A DNA stretch of 64,000 bases from Bacillota bacterium. GTDB lineage: Bacteria > Bacillota > Clostridia > Christensenellales > UMGS416. The translations under genes and the position numbers were made by a program. The stretch lies in the NCBI GenBank assembly GCA_023421955.1, contig JAEZSE010000040.1, positions 29,749-93,748 of the forward strand. Direction: 5' to 3'. The notes under the pieces are model-generated. The model saw only the letters and a list, made by a program, of their open reading frames with translations. It had not been told where the DNA came from and did no database searches. Shown one piece after another: positions 40,285 to 49,052 of this stretch (its first letter is position 1; each line of letters begins with the position of its first letter).

Positions 40285-41139
40285 CTAGTCGTTCCATTCG
40301 GTGAGCTTGCTGCGGAGCAGGTCGAAAAAGTCATTGGGTCCGAAACGTAGAAACAGGGTCTCTTCGGCAGCCCTGCTCACCACGGCCCGCCACCCCTTTT
40401 TGAGCCTTGCGCACTCCTCACCGTCGGCATTGAGGCGGGCTTCACCGGTGCTGCCGATGGCGGTCAATGAGATCTCCGATTCCGCCGGCACCACCAGCGG
40501 CTCAGCGCTGAGGCTGTGGGCGCACACCGGTGTGATAAGCAGGCAGGGTACGTCCGGCGACACCACCGGTCCCCCTGCCGAAAGCGAATAGCCGGTGGAA
40601 CCGGTGGGGCTTGCGATTAATAGGCCGTCGGCGGCGTAACGGCCGGCAAGCGTCTCGCCCACCGTCACTTCCACCCGCACCAACCGGGGTGAGGTGAGCC
40701 CGGAGAGATAAAAATCGTTGAGCGCAAGAGTCCTGCCCTGCTCCACGCCGCTTTCATCGCGCACAGATGCAGAAAGCATCATGCGCCGCTCCACGCGGGT
40801 TTCTCCCGACACTGCGCGCCGGAGCGCTTCCTCCATGCCGGGCAACTCCACCGCAGTCAAGAAGCCCTTGTGGCCCAGGTTGACGCCCAACAGCGGCGCG
40901 CGGCCCGCAGTGTTCCTTGCTGCTGCCAGAATGGTGCCGTCACCGCCCAACGTTAAGATAAACCCGGCGCCATACAGCTCCTCATCACCCGCCGCCTGCA
41001 CGCCGGTTGGTAGCTGAACCGCCTGCTCCGGGCATGCAAGCACGCGCACACCCAGCCCAAGCAGCACCTCCGCCGCACGGGCAGCAACGCGATAACCCGG
41101 ATCCTTGGCCGGATTGGCGATGATGGATACGTTCAACAT
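40285..41139 (-). CDS. nadK: NAD kinase
   Basis: 284 residues. It carries the family's GGDGT motif (LTLGGDGTILAAAR, about 60), the substrate loop NDFYLSG (about 146) and SPTGSTGYSLSAGG (about 180). It phosphorylates NAD to NADP with ATP or polyphosphate. The stop lies 11 bases before the argR ATG. It heads the nadK-argR-recN-spoIVB-spo0A run; upstream is a repeat-rich gap shared with gpr. Confidence 0.96.
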   Translation of the reverse strand: MLNVSIIANPAKDPGYRVAARAAEVLLGLGVRVLACPEQAVQLPTGVQAAGDEELYGAGFILTLGGDGTILAAARNTAGRAPLLGVNLGHKGFLTAVELPGMEEALRRAVSGETRVERRMMLSASVRDESGVEQGRTLALNDFYLSGLTSPRLVRVEVTVGETLAGRYAADGLLIASPTGSTGYSLSAGGPVVSPDVPCLLITPVCAHSLSAEPLVVPAESEISLTAIGSTGEARLNADGEECARLKKGWRAVVSRAAEETLFLRFGPNDFFDLLRSKLTEWND

Positions 41140-41451
41140 AACACTTCAATTCTCAAAGAATAGATAAAATCATTATACCGGTAAAAATGAATAAAAACAA
41201 CAGTGAATGCATAAAAGGCAGCATGGCTGTGGAAATCACTCTGGCAGGGGGTGGCATCTATCCCTTGGCAATCCCCCTACCTTGGAAATCCCCCCTGCCA
41301 CTTCGTGGCATCCCCCCCTCCACAAAGGGGAGGTCTTGCCCAGAATATCGTTAGTGTGATGAAGAACGAAATGCATCCCCCTTATGAAGGGGGACTCCGG
41401 CGTAGCCGGAGGGGGATTCTCCCATGGCTTCGTCAGAAGCCATGGGAGAAT
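41140..41451. repeat. 312-base gap packed with palindromic repeats, between gpr and nadK
   Basis: 41240-41338 has two overlapping units with stem 1 TGCCA-CTTCG-TGGCA and stem 2 CCCCTCCACAAAGGGG. 41374-41420 has a unit in the other direction (CCCCCTTATGAAGGGGG, then CTCCGGCGTAGCCGGAG). 41416-41451 is a perfect 16-bp hairpin with a GTCA loop that ends at the gpr stop. No gene. The nadK promoter should lie near 41150-41230 but is not clear. Confidence 0.8.
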
Positions 41452-42372
41452 TCACATCATAAACCGGTCAATCTCATCCACTGTAACCCCATCATGAACG
41501 GAGAGATTGATCCCCAGCGCCACCAGTCGGGCAACATCATCCACTATGGCGTCAATCTCTTTGGGTGTAACGATCAGGTCGCCCAGATGCTCCGACACCA
41601 CCTTGCGGATCATGTTCTCGGCCTGGTCGCCGGCAGTAGCGCCGTCCAGCAGCTCAATCACATCGCGGGCGATGGTGCCTGCATACACCACCAGCGGCAC
41701 ACCGATGGAGATCACCGGCACACCCAGTGTTTGCGTATTTAGCTGCATGCGGTGGTTGCCTACGCCGGAGCCGGGGCAAATGCCCGAATCAGTAATCTGG
41801 ATCGTGGTGCCCAGGCGGGCTGTGTTGCGGGAGGCCAGAGCATCAATGGCGATCATCGCGTTTGGCTTGATTTTTTCCACCACGCCCAAAATAATCTCCC
41901 CGGTCTCGATTCCGGTGATGCCCAGCACACCGGGTGCCATCGCACAGACCGATTTCACCCGTTCATCCACCTGGTCGGGGATCAGCTGGATCAGATGGCG
42001 GGTCACCATTAGCTTTTCCACCACGCGGGGGCCCAGCGCGTCCGGAGTAATGTTCCAATTGCCAAGCCCCACCACAAGAACCGTGCCCTCCCGGCCAAAG
42101 CCTGGAAGCATCTTCTTCAGTTCTTCTCCCATGCGGCGGCTGACACGCTCCACAAACTCAGGGTCTCGGTTTTTCAGCTCAGCCGCATCAATATTGATAT
42201 ACAACCCGACAGGCTTCCCCATTGCCTGCGCACCCACCTCGTTGAGCACGCGCACAGTTGTCACGGTGATATCCTGATCGCGGCTGTCAATGGTGGACTC
42301 CACTCCCGGAACCGTCTGCCCCGCCAATTCCCGGGCTTCCGCCGCCAGGTCGGTTCTGACGCTTCTATCCAT
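41452..42372 (-). CDS. gpr: Germination protease Gpr
   Basis: 306 residues. This A25 endopeptidase degrades small acid-soluble spore proteins at germination. Family blocks are RTDLAAEARE at the N-terminus, VVGLGNWNITPDALGPRVV, MAPGVLGITGIETGEII, and DALASRNTARLGTTIQITD with the two Asp residues thought to be catalytic. The start at 42372 has the SD AAAGGAG, 11 bases off. It is monocistronic and expected to be forespore-specific (sigma-F/G); I did not find a convincing promoter. Confidence 0.96.
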   Translation of the reverse strand: MDRSVRTDLAAEARELAGQTVPGVESTIDSRDQDITVTTVRVLNEVGAQAMGKPVGLYINIDAAELKNRDPEFVERVSRRMGEELKKMLPGFGREGTVLVVGLGNWNITPDALGPRVVEKLMVTRHLIQLIPDQVDERVKSVCAMAPGVLGITGIETGEIILGVVEKIKPNAMIAIDALASRNTARLGTTIQITDSGICPGSGVGNHRMQLNTQTLGVPVISIGVPLVVYAGTIARDVIELLDGATAGDQAENMIRKVVSEHLGDLIVTPKEIDAIVDDVARLVALGINLSVHDGVTVDEIDRFMM

Positions 42373-42575
42373 GTCAAAAGGCACTCCTTTCATAAACCAT
42401 TTACACAATGGCATTCGCCGCACCGGCATCAGCCATCCGAATCATTGCAACAATGGATTTCAAAGTTACATCCCATGGCGCGGCAAAAACAGTTTGGCCT
42501 GATTTGCTGGAGATTATGAATCGCGCTGCCACTTTTAGTAAAATAATCGTGAACGTGATTCGGGCGAGTCATCTG

Positions 42576-42584
42576 TGTTATAAT
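42576..42584 (+). promoter_or_regulatory. Extended -10 promoter of the propeller protein-radA operon
   Basis: TGTTATAAT (42576-42584), an extended -10 element (TGnTATAAT); no good -35 is visible. The ATG lies 25 bases downstream. Confidence 0.55.
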
Positions 42585-42609
42585 ACATATAACTATACAT
42601 TGGGAGAGT

Positions 42610-44154
42610 ATGCTGAATATGCCCCAGATGTACCGAAGAGGGCCGCGCACAATCCGGCCGCAGAAAACAGCCCACAGCTATTACCGCCCCACCAGGCGCA
42701 AATCGCCAGTGACTGAGCTAATAGAAAAAATCAAAAGGCTTCCGAAGCGCTTCTTGCTGATCATGGGTGCTTTGGTTGTGGTTGTTGCTGTGGCCATCAC
42801 CGCCATCGCGCTGGCTTCCGGTGGAAAAAACGCCGGCAGCTTGCCCATCGGTGGCTTCGGCACGCCCAAGCCCAAACCAACGCCCACCAGCACCGACCCG
42901 TTGGTTTCACTTCCGCCGCGTAACGCGCCGTTGGATGTGCCAATGGTCACGCCGGAGGCGGTGACGGTGCGCGACATTAGCTTCAGCTCCATGGCGCTGA
43001 AGTTCAAGGAAAAGCTGATCAACACGCCCGGCATCAACGGCAACGAGTTGTTTTTCTCCGCCGGCTCCGGCCAGTTGGAAGCCAAGGACGATCCGCTGAA
43101 AAAGCTTTACCTGCACAATGTGGCCACTGGTGAGGAAAAAAAGATCGCGGACGTGAAACTGGCCGGCGGCGGGTTTTACGAAACCTACCTCAACGACGAC
43201 TGGATGGTGTGGGTGGAAACCGATCACTACACCTTCAGCTATATCTATGTTTTAAACCGCAAAACCAACGAAAAGACACAGATCAAGAACTGCAAAAACG
43301 GCGTGCCCAAATTAAGGCTGGCCGGCGACACGCTGGTGTGGCTGGAACCGGTGGACAAAAACAAGCATCAGTTGATGATGTATGACTTGAAATCGCAGGA
43401 GAACCTGACGCTCACAGCATTTGAAGGCGAGAATACAGTCACTTATGGTGTCATGGCGCCGGCAATCTATGCAGAGCCGATCGCCTCCGCTGCCCCCGAT
43501 GACACGGCGCAGGCCACCGCCACTCCCACTCCATCACCAACCTCATCACCCACTCCATCTCCGACAACCTCAGCTGCAGCCGGCGAGTCAGCCGCCCCAG
43601 GCAGCGGTGAGGAGCAAGCGGCAGCACCGGCATATCACACCACTGTGCTGTGGGCTGACACAGACAAGTCTCAAACCCTGGAGCAGAAAAAAACAGAGGA
43701 GCACAGCACAATTTATTGGCTGGAGCTGGGTGAAGACGCCATCAGTGACGACAATGGCACACTGAAGACCCAGCAATTCTCCCCTGGCACCTATGTGCAC
43801 GATCCGCTTTATAATGGGCAATACTTTGTGTGGAGCGACGGCAATAACTCGCCGAAATCGAAGCTCTACATCAGCAAGCCGAGCGGAACGCCTCAGGTAA
43901 TTGCGGAAGGCATTACCACTTACAGTCTGGGTGACGGATTCGTGGCCTATGGCAAGAACCAGCAGGTGTGGATCTACATCATCGCCACAGGAGAATACTG
44001 CCGGCTTTCCAGCGGCGACGAAAAGGGCATGCTTCCCGGCGCCAACGGCATGACTGTGGTGTGGTATGACAAGACTGTAGACAGTGTAGCTGACAAACTG
44101 CGCTATAAAGTGCTAACCGGGCAGGATCTGCTCCCGGGGGCTCAGGAGCAATGA
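42610..44154 (+). CDS. Membrane-anchored beta-propeller-like protein of unknown function
   Basis: 514 residues. A basic N-terminal tail (1-48) precedes one membrane helix at about 50-70 (LIMGALVVVVAVAITAIALA), so the rest is outside. Two Pro/Thr/Ser linkers (about 77-100 and 297-325, with repeats of PTPSPTSS type) flank a domain with repeated 'WxD/LY' strands (DDWMVWVETDHYTFSYIYVL, AGDTLVWLE, QYFVWSDGNN, GMTVVWYD), like TolB/DUF5050 propellers. No catalytic motif. The SD is GGGAGAG. The stop overlaps the radA ATG, an odd pairing for an extracytoplasmic protein. Confidence 0.75.
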   Translation: MLNMPQMYRRGPRTIRPQKTAHSYYRPTRRKSPVTELIEKIKRLPKRFLLIMGALVVVVAVAITAIALASGGKNAGSLPIGGFGTPKPKPTPTSTDPLVSLPPRNAPLDVPMVTPEAVTVRDISFSSMALKFKEKLINTPGINGNELFFSAGSGQLEAKDDPLKKLYLHNVATGEEKKIADVKLAGGGFYETYLNDDWMVWVETDHYTFSYIYVLNRKTNEKTQIKNCKNGVPKLRLAGDTLVWLEPVDKNKHQLMMYDLKSQENLTLTAFEGENTVTYGVMAPAIYAEPIASAAPDDTAQATATPTPSPTSSPTPSPTTSAAAGESAAPGSGEEQAAAPAYHTTVLWADTDKSQTLEQKKTEEHSTIYWLELGEDAISDDNGTLKTQQFSPGTYVHDPLYNGQYFVWSDGNNSPKSKLYISKPSGTPQVIAEGITTYSLGDGFVAYGKNQQVWIYIIATGEYCRLSSGDEKGMLPGANGMTVVWYDKTVDSVADKLRYKVLTGQDLLPGAQEQ

Positions 44155-45512
44155 GCACCTTGAAAACCGTCTACCTTTGCAGCGAGTGCGGCGCGGAAAG
44201 CCGCAAGTGGGTGGGTCGCTGCCCCGGCTGCGGCGCGTGGAACACGATGAGCGAGGAAGTGGAGGAAAAGCCCTCCGCACCCAACAGCCGCACGAATGAT
44301 CTTGCACCAGGCGCTGAAGCTGCCGCTTTGCCCGACGTGCCCATGCAGGACTTTGGAAGGGCTTCCACAGGCATGGGTGAGCTTGACAGAGTTTTGGGCG
44401 GTGGCATCGTGCAAGGGTCTCTCATTCTGGTTGGCGGCGACCCAGGCATTGGAAAATCCACGCTGCTGCTGCAGGCCGCGGAAAACATTGCAAAACAAGG
44501 CGAACCCGTGCTATATGTATCCGGCGAGGAAAGCTTGAGGCAGGTTGCACTGCGAGCCCAGCGGTTGGGTGCCTGCTCCCGTAACCTCAAGCTGCTGGCT
44601 GAGACCAATGTGGACAGGGTTCTTCTCCATGTGGAGAAGCTGAAGCCCGCCACTATCATCATCGACTCGATCCAGACGATGTACCGCACGGGCATGACCA
44701 GCTCCGCCGGCAGCGTGACACAGGTGCGCGAATCGGCAGCCTCTTTCATGCAGGTTGCAAAAGACACCGGCTGCCCGGTCTTTCTGGTGGGGCATGTGAC
44801 CAAGGCTGGAGCGCTGGCGGGGCCCAGAGTGCTGGAGCATATGGTGGACACCGTTTTGAATTTTGAGGGCGACAACATGCATTCCTACCGGATCCTGCGC
44901 GCCGCCAAAAATCGCTTCGGTTCCACCAACGAAATCGGGCTGTTTGAGATGCGGGAAACAGGCATGGCGGAGGTGAGCAACCCTTCGGAAATGCTGCTCT
45001 CCGACCGCGCCAACGGCCCCGGCTCCATTGTGACAGCCAGCGTGGAGGGCACACGGCCGGTGCTGGTGGAAATTCAGGCGCTGGTCTCCAATACTGTGTT
45101 TGGCACGCCCAGGCGCATGGCCACCGGTATCGATTACAACCGCATGGCGTTGCTGGTCGCGGTGTTGGAAAAGCGAGCAGGCTTGCGGCTTTATGATCAG
45201 GATGTTTATTTGAACGTTGCTGGCGGCCTGAAGCTGGACGAACCGGCAGCCGACCTGGGTGTGGCGCTGGCCATCGCTTCCGGTCTCCGGGGCAGGCCAC
45301 TGCCCGACGGTGTGGCGGTGTTCGGTGAGATTGGCCTGACCGGCGAGGTGCGCCCGGTAGGCCGGGCCGAAACACGGTTGGCCGAATGCGCCAAAACAGG
45401 TTTTACCACCGTGGTGCTGCCGAAGCGCAACATCAGGGGTGTGAAGGCCCCCGACGGTTTGGAGTTGGTTGGCGTGCAGTCGGTGGAGGAAGCGCTGAAT
45501 TTGTTGAGTTAA
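44151..45512 (+). CDS. radA: DNA repair protein RadA
   Basis: 453 residues. A zinc finger with Cys10, 13, 24 and 27, a RecA-like ATPase with Walker A GGDPGIGKST (about 94-103), the RadA-specific KNRFG motif (AAKNRFGSTNEIG) and a C-terminal Lon-like domain with DQDVYLNVAGGLKLDEPAADL. RadA drives branch migration in recombination. The ATG overlaps the preceding stop (ATGA). It usually sits near clpC, disA or the yacL-type gene; the latter is two genes downstream here. Confidence 0.97.
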   Translation: MSTLKTVYLCSECGAESRKWVGRCPGCGAWNTMSEEVEEKPSAPNSRTNDLAPGAEAAALPDVPMQDFGRASTGMGELDRVLGGGIVQGSLILVGGDPGIGKSTLLLQAAENIAKQGEPVLYVSGEESLRQVALRAQRLGACSRNLKLLAETNVDRVLLHVEKLKPATIIIDSIQTMYRTGMTSSAGSVTQVRESAASFMQVAKDTGCPVFLVGHVTKAGALAGPRVLEHMVDTVLNFEGDNMHSYRILRAAKNRFGSTNEIGLFEMRETGMAEVSNPSEMLLSDRANGPGSIVTASVEGTRPVLVEIQALVSNTVFGTPRRMATGIDYNRMALLVAVLEKRAGLRLYDQDVYLNVAGGLKLDEPAADLGVALAIASGLRGRPLPDGVAVFGEIGLTGEVRPVGRAETRLAECAKTGFTTVVLPKRNIRGVKAPDGLELVGVQSVEEALNLLS

Positions 45513-45513
45513 C

Positions 45514-45572
45514 CCTCACCCCCCACCCCCCTCCCCCATGGGATTGGGGGAGGGGGCGCAGATTCGATAAAA
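45514..45572. repeat. Palindromic repeat, CTCCCCCA family, copy 2
   Basis: AACCCTCACC, a C-rich spacer, then CCCCTCCCCCA, a short loop and TTGGGGGAGGGG, directly after the radA stop. The same element in reverse orientation is at 22992-23052. It may end radA transcription. Confidence 0.65.
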
Positions 45573-45584
45573 GAAGGAGTTTCT

Positions 45585-46577
45585 ATGGCCCAATATTATT
45601 CCACCTTCCCCTCAGGCTTTGAGCCGGCCATTGAGGAGTTTATCGCCCGTGACATGCCCGGCGTGCAGTTGCTGCGCATGTTGGATGGCGCAGTTGAGTA
45701 TAAGCGAAGAGGCGTGCTCACAGACATTCCGCCGTGGTTCAACAACACGTTTTTATGCCTGACCACCTTCCCCAGGGCGCCAAAAGACCCGATCCAGCAC
45801 ATGGTGCGCCTTGCGCTCACCCACGGTGTGGACTCCGAAACAATCCTGAACCACATACCCGACGGCACAGCCACGTTCCGCGCGATGTTTATGGTGGACG
45901 GCCTCATTACCCATGCCGGAGAAAAGACGATGGGCAAGTCTGAGGCATTCCTCTCGGAAGTATCCGGGCTTAGGCCAGGACGGGCACTGCCGGATGTGGA
46001 GTTTTGGTTCTTGTATCGCAGCAAGGAGGGGCTGGGCTTCCTGCTGATGCGGCTGACCTATCGCAAGGATAGCCAGCGCTCCGGAGAACTGAGGCCGGAC
46101 ATCGCAAACCTTCTCTGCCGCCTCACCAACCCCAAGCCCGGCGAGACCTTCCTGGATCCCTTCGCCGGGAGCGGCATGATTGCCAAGGCAAGGTTGCGCA
46201 CACCGGCGGAAAAGGTGATCGCCGGCGACATCGCGCCATCCGCCGAGCTTCGCTACGCCATGCGCGGCGCCGCCAACGGCTCAGTACTTAAAATGAACGC
46301 GCTGGATATGGCAGACATCGTATCCGGCTCCGTGGATGCCATTGCATGCGACCCACCCTGGGGTGAGAACGCGCCTTTGGCAGATCCACAGGCGTTTTTT
46401 GGAAAGTTGGCTGCCGAAACCCGCCGCGTACTCAAACGGGGTGGCAGGCTTGTGTTGATAACTCCATTCAAAAAAGAGGCTGAGGAAGCCTTATCAATGA
46501 ATTTTGCATTGGATGATCGTTTGGAGGTGCTGGTGGCGGGAAAAAAGGCAGTGGTGTTTGTATGCCGCAGCACATAA
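45585..46577 (+). CDS. Predicted RNA methyltransferase (THUMP/Trm14-like, UPF0020 core)
   Basis: 330 residues. The C-terminal Rossmann methyltransferase core has SGELRPDIANLLCRLT, the SAM motif FLDPFAGSGMI (about 188-198) and the catalytic motif ACDPPWGEN (about 252), where most relatives have DPPY or NPPY. The N-terminal 150 residues could be a degenerate THUMP-like RNA-binding region. The closest types methylate guanine N2 in tRNA or rRNA. The start ATG 45585 follows the SD AAGGAG. It sits between radA and the PIN-TRAM gene. Confidence 0.75.
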   Translation: MAQYYSTFPSGFEPAIEEFIARDMPGVQLLRMLDGAVEYKRRGVLTDIPPWFNNTFLCLTTFPRAPKDPIQHMVRLALTHGVDSETILNHIPDGTATFRAMFMVDGLITHAGEKTMGKSEAFLSEVSGLRPGRALPDVEFWFLYRSKEGLGFLLMRLTYRKDSQRSGELRPDIANLLCRLTNPKPGETFLDPFAGSGMIAKARLRTPAEKVIAGDIAPSAELRYAMRGAANGSVLKMNALDMADIVSGSVDAIACDPPWGENAPLADPQAFFGKLAAETRRVLKRGGRLVLITPFKKEAEEALSMNFALDDRLEVLVAGKKAVVFVCRST

Positions 46578-46682
46578 GGGAGATTTCGTCTTGCTTATGA
46601 AATGTTAAGCGATTATTCAATGTTTATTCACATGGGCTATGCTATAATAAGCTGTCAAATTGGATGAAAACCGGAGGGTTGA

Positions 46683-47780
46683 ATGCGAAAACTGCTGAAA
46701 GTGATCCTCGTATTGATCGGCGCTTCCCTGGGCGCCACATTGGTATTCCTGGGAATCAGCCTTCTAAAGGATCTTGGGGTGCTTACCGAAAGCAGATATA
46801 TCCCCCTTTGGCTTTCCTTGGTATCATATGTTGTTTTTTCCCTTCTGGGCGGCTTCTTGTTTCTGCTGATCGCACCCTCCTTTTTCAGGCTGCTGGACCG
46901 TCTGGAATCCACACTGAGAACACGACCGATGGCCGATCTGGTGGCCGGTGTGATCGGGTTGGTGATCGGGTTCATCCTGGCATTCTTCATCAGCCAGTTA
47001 ATCAACTACATTGGGTTGCCCTGGCTGTCTATTCCCCTGTCACTTCTGGTCTACCTGCTGCTGGGATATTTCGGTCTTTCGCTGGCGGTCAATCGCCGGC
47101 ATGAGCTGAACTTTATTTCTCTGATCCGCAAGGCCATGGCCAATCGCGAAGGCCGCAGCGCCGGCAAGGATGGCGTCTCTGAGGAAACGTTGTCTCAGAA
47201 ACTTCTGGATACCAGCGTGATCATCGATGGCCGCATCTTTGAAATCTGCAAGGCAGGATTCTTGGAGGGAAGGCTGATTGTGCCGTCCTTCGTGCTTGAT
47301 GAATTGCGCACGATCTCCGACAGCGAGGACGACCTGAAACGCTCCCGTGGGCGCCGTGGCCTGGACATCTTGGCCAGGCTACAGCATGAGCTGGCTCGGC
47401 CTGTCGAGGTAGTCAACCGGGACTTCTCTGAGCTTTCCGATGTGGACAGCAAACTGTTGAAGCTGGCCAGTGAGCTGGGCGCCAAGGTGATTACGAACGA
47501 CTTCAACCTCAATAAAGTAGCCCGCGTGCAGAACATCAGCGTGCTCAACATCAACGAGCTTTCCAACGCCGTGAAGCCCGTGGCGCTGCCCGGTGAAGAC
47601 ATGCATGTGAAGATTGTGAAACCGGGCAAGGAGCAAGGCCAGGGTGTTGCTTATCTGGAGGACGGCACGATGATCGTGGTGGAGGGCGGCGCCCGCTACA
47701 TTGACGAAACGGTGCAGATTGTAGTGACCAGCTCATTGCAAACTTCGGCAGGCAGAATGATCTTTGGGAAGCTGGCCTGA
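46683..47780 (+). CDS. PIN-TRAM membrane protein (YacL family)
   Basis: 365 residues. Four membrane helices (about 5-27, 38-60, 80-105 and 112-130), then a PIN nuclease domain with acidic residues in LLDTSVIIDGRI (about 179), SFVLDELR, SDVDSKLLKLA and TNDFNL, and a C-terminal TRAM domain (GVAYLEDGTMIVVEGG). PIN-TRAM proteins are probable membrane-bound RNases. The SD is GGAGGG. TATAAT at 46643-46648 is a likely -10. It ends at a clear terminator. Confidence 0.9.
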   Translation: MRKLLKVILVLIGASLGATLVFLGISLLKDLGVLTESRYIPLWLSLVSYVVFSLLGGFLFLLIAPSFFRLLDRLESTLRTRPMADLVAGVIGLVIGFILAFFISQLINYIGLPWLSIPLSLLVYLLLGYFGLSLAVNRRHELNFISLIRKAMANREGRSAGKDGVSEETLSQKLLDTSVIIDGRIFEICKAGFLEGRLIVPSFVLDELRTISDSEDDLKRSRGRRGLDILARLQHELARPVEVVNRDFSELSDVDSKLLKLASELGAKVITNDFNLNKVARVQNISVLNINELSNAVKPVALPGEDMHVKIVKPGKEQGQGVAYLEDGTMIVVEGGARYIDETVQIVVTSSLQTSAGRMIFGKLA

Positions 47781-47801
47781 GCTATACATTGCATACATGC
47801 C

Positions 47802-47836
47802 AATCCCCTCCAACCGACAGGTGGAGGGGATTTTAT
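47802..47836 (+). terminator. Terminator of the PIN-TRAM gene
   Basis: AATCCCCTCCA and TGGAGGGGATT (47802-47812, 47822-47832) form a perfect 11-bp stem, followed by TTAT. Confidence 0.85.
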
Positions 47837-47902
47837 ATAACCAGAATTTGGGAAATCGTGTATCGTTAAGGCTTCATCATGGCGGTCATTGTTCGTGCTG
47901 GG

Positions 47903-48964
47903 CTAAAGAATTGTCCCCCCGCCTATACACTCCTCGCCGATATAAAGCACCGCCGCCTGCCCCGGCGTGACCGCCCGCTGCGGCTGGTCAAAGGTGAGCA
48001 ACCCTTCCCCATCGGCTAGTTCAAAATGAGCCTTCTGATCCGGCTGGCGGTAGCGCACCTTGGCACCGCAGTCTAGTGCCTGGGCCGGAGGCTTCCCGGT
48101 TGTGAAATGCAGGTCGCCAAGCCGGCAGCTGGTGGAGTAAAGCTCTGGCGAGTCATTGCCCTGCCGCACATAAAGAATGTTATTCTCCAGATCCTTGGCA
48201 ACCACAAACCAGGGTTCACCGTTGCCCTTGCCCCCGATGCCCAGGCCCTTGCGCTGGCCGATCGTGTAATACATCAAGCCGTCATGCCTGCCGACCAACT
48301 CACCCTCCGGTGTGCGCATTTCGCCAGGCTGAGCGGGCAGGAACTGCTGCAGGAACTCCTTGAAACGCCGCTCGCCAATGAAGCAGATTCCGGTGGAATC
48401 CTTCTTTTCAGCCACAGGCAGCCGCTCCCGTGCGGCAATTTCCCGCACTTCCTTTTTCAGCATGCCGCCCAGCGGGAACAGTGCTTTACGCAGTGCCTGC
48501 TGCCCCAACATGTAGAGGAAGTAGGATTGATCCTTGGAGCCGTCCACACCTTTCAACAACAGGTGCGTGCCATCCCGCTCCTCAATGCGTGCGTAATGAC
48601 CCGTCGCCAACCGGGCGGCTCCCATCTTTTCAGCGAAGTCCATGAGCTCCTTGAATTTGATTTCCCGGTTGCAGAGCACATCCGGATTGGGTGTGCGGCC
48701 CAGTCTGTATTCATTCAAGCAATATTCAAACACCCGGTCCCAATACTGCTTGGAAAAGTTCACGCTGTAATAGGAAATGCCGAGGCGGTCGCAGCAGCGA
48801 CGCACATCGTCCCAGTCAGCGGCGGCGGTGCAAACTCCGTCGTCCTCTTCCTCCCAATTGTTCATAAACACGCCGATCACGTCATGGCCCTGCTGCTTCA
48901 AGAGCAAGGCCGCGACGGCGGAATCGACACCCCCGGACATGCCGACAACGATGGTTTCTTGCAT
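47903..48964 (-). CDS. mnmA: tRNA-specific 2-thiouridylase MnmA
   Basis: 353 residues. PP-loop SGGVDSAVAA (10-19), catalytic Cys98 (PNPDVLCN) and Cys194 (STGICFIGE), and a C-terminal beta-barrel. MnmA puts sulfur on U34 of Lys, Glu and Gln tRNAs, taking it from a cysteine desulfurase relay. Length is normal. No desulfurase gene is adjacent, unlike in many Firmicutes. It runs convergently with the PIN-TRAM gene. Confidence 0.97.
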   Translation of the reverse strand: MQETIVVGMSGGVDSAVAALLLKQQGHDVIGVFMNNWEEEDDGVCTAAADWDDVRRCCDRLGISYYSVNFSKQYWDRVFEYCLNEYRLGRTPNPDVLCNREIKFKELMDFAEKMGAARLATGHYARIEERDGTHLLLKGVDGSKDQSYFLYMLGQQALRKALFPLGGMLKKEVREIAARERLPVAEKKDSTGICFIGERRFKEFLQQFLPAQPGEMRTPEGELVGRHDGLMYYTIGQRKGLGIGGKGNGEPWFVVAKDLENNILYVRQGNDSPELYSTSCRLGDLHFTTGKPPAQALDCGAKVRYRQPDQKAHFELADGEGLLTFDQPQRAVTPGQAAVLYIGEECIGGGTIL

Positions 48965-49052
48965 TGGATCACGCTCCGGGGGTATTATAACACATTACAT
49001 GGGATGGGTCATTGCCTGGAAGCCGGGCGTCGCAACTTGCCGCTCCTTGAGA

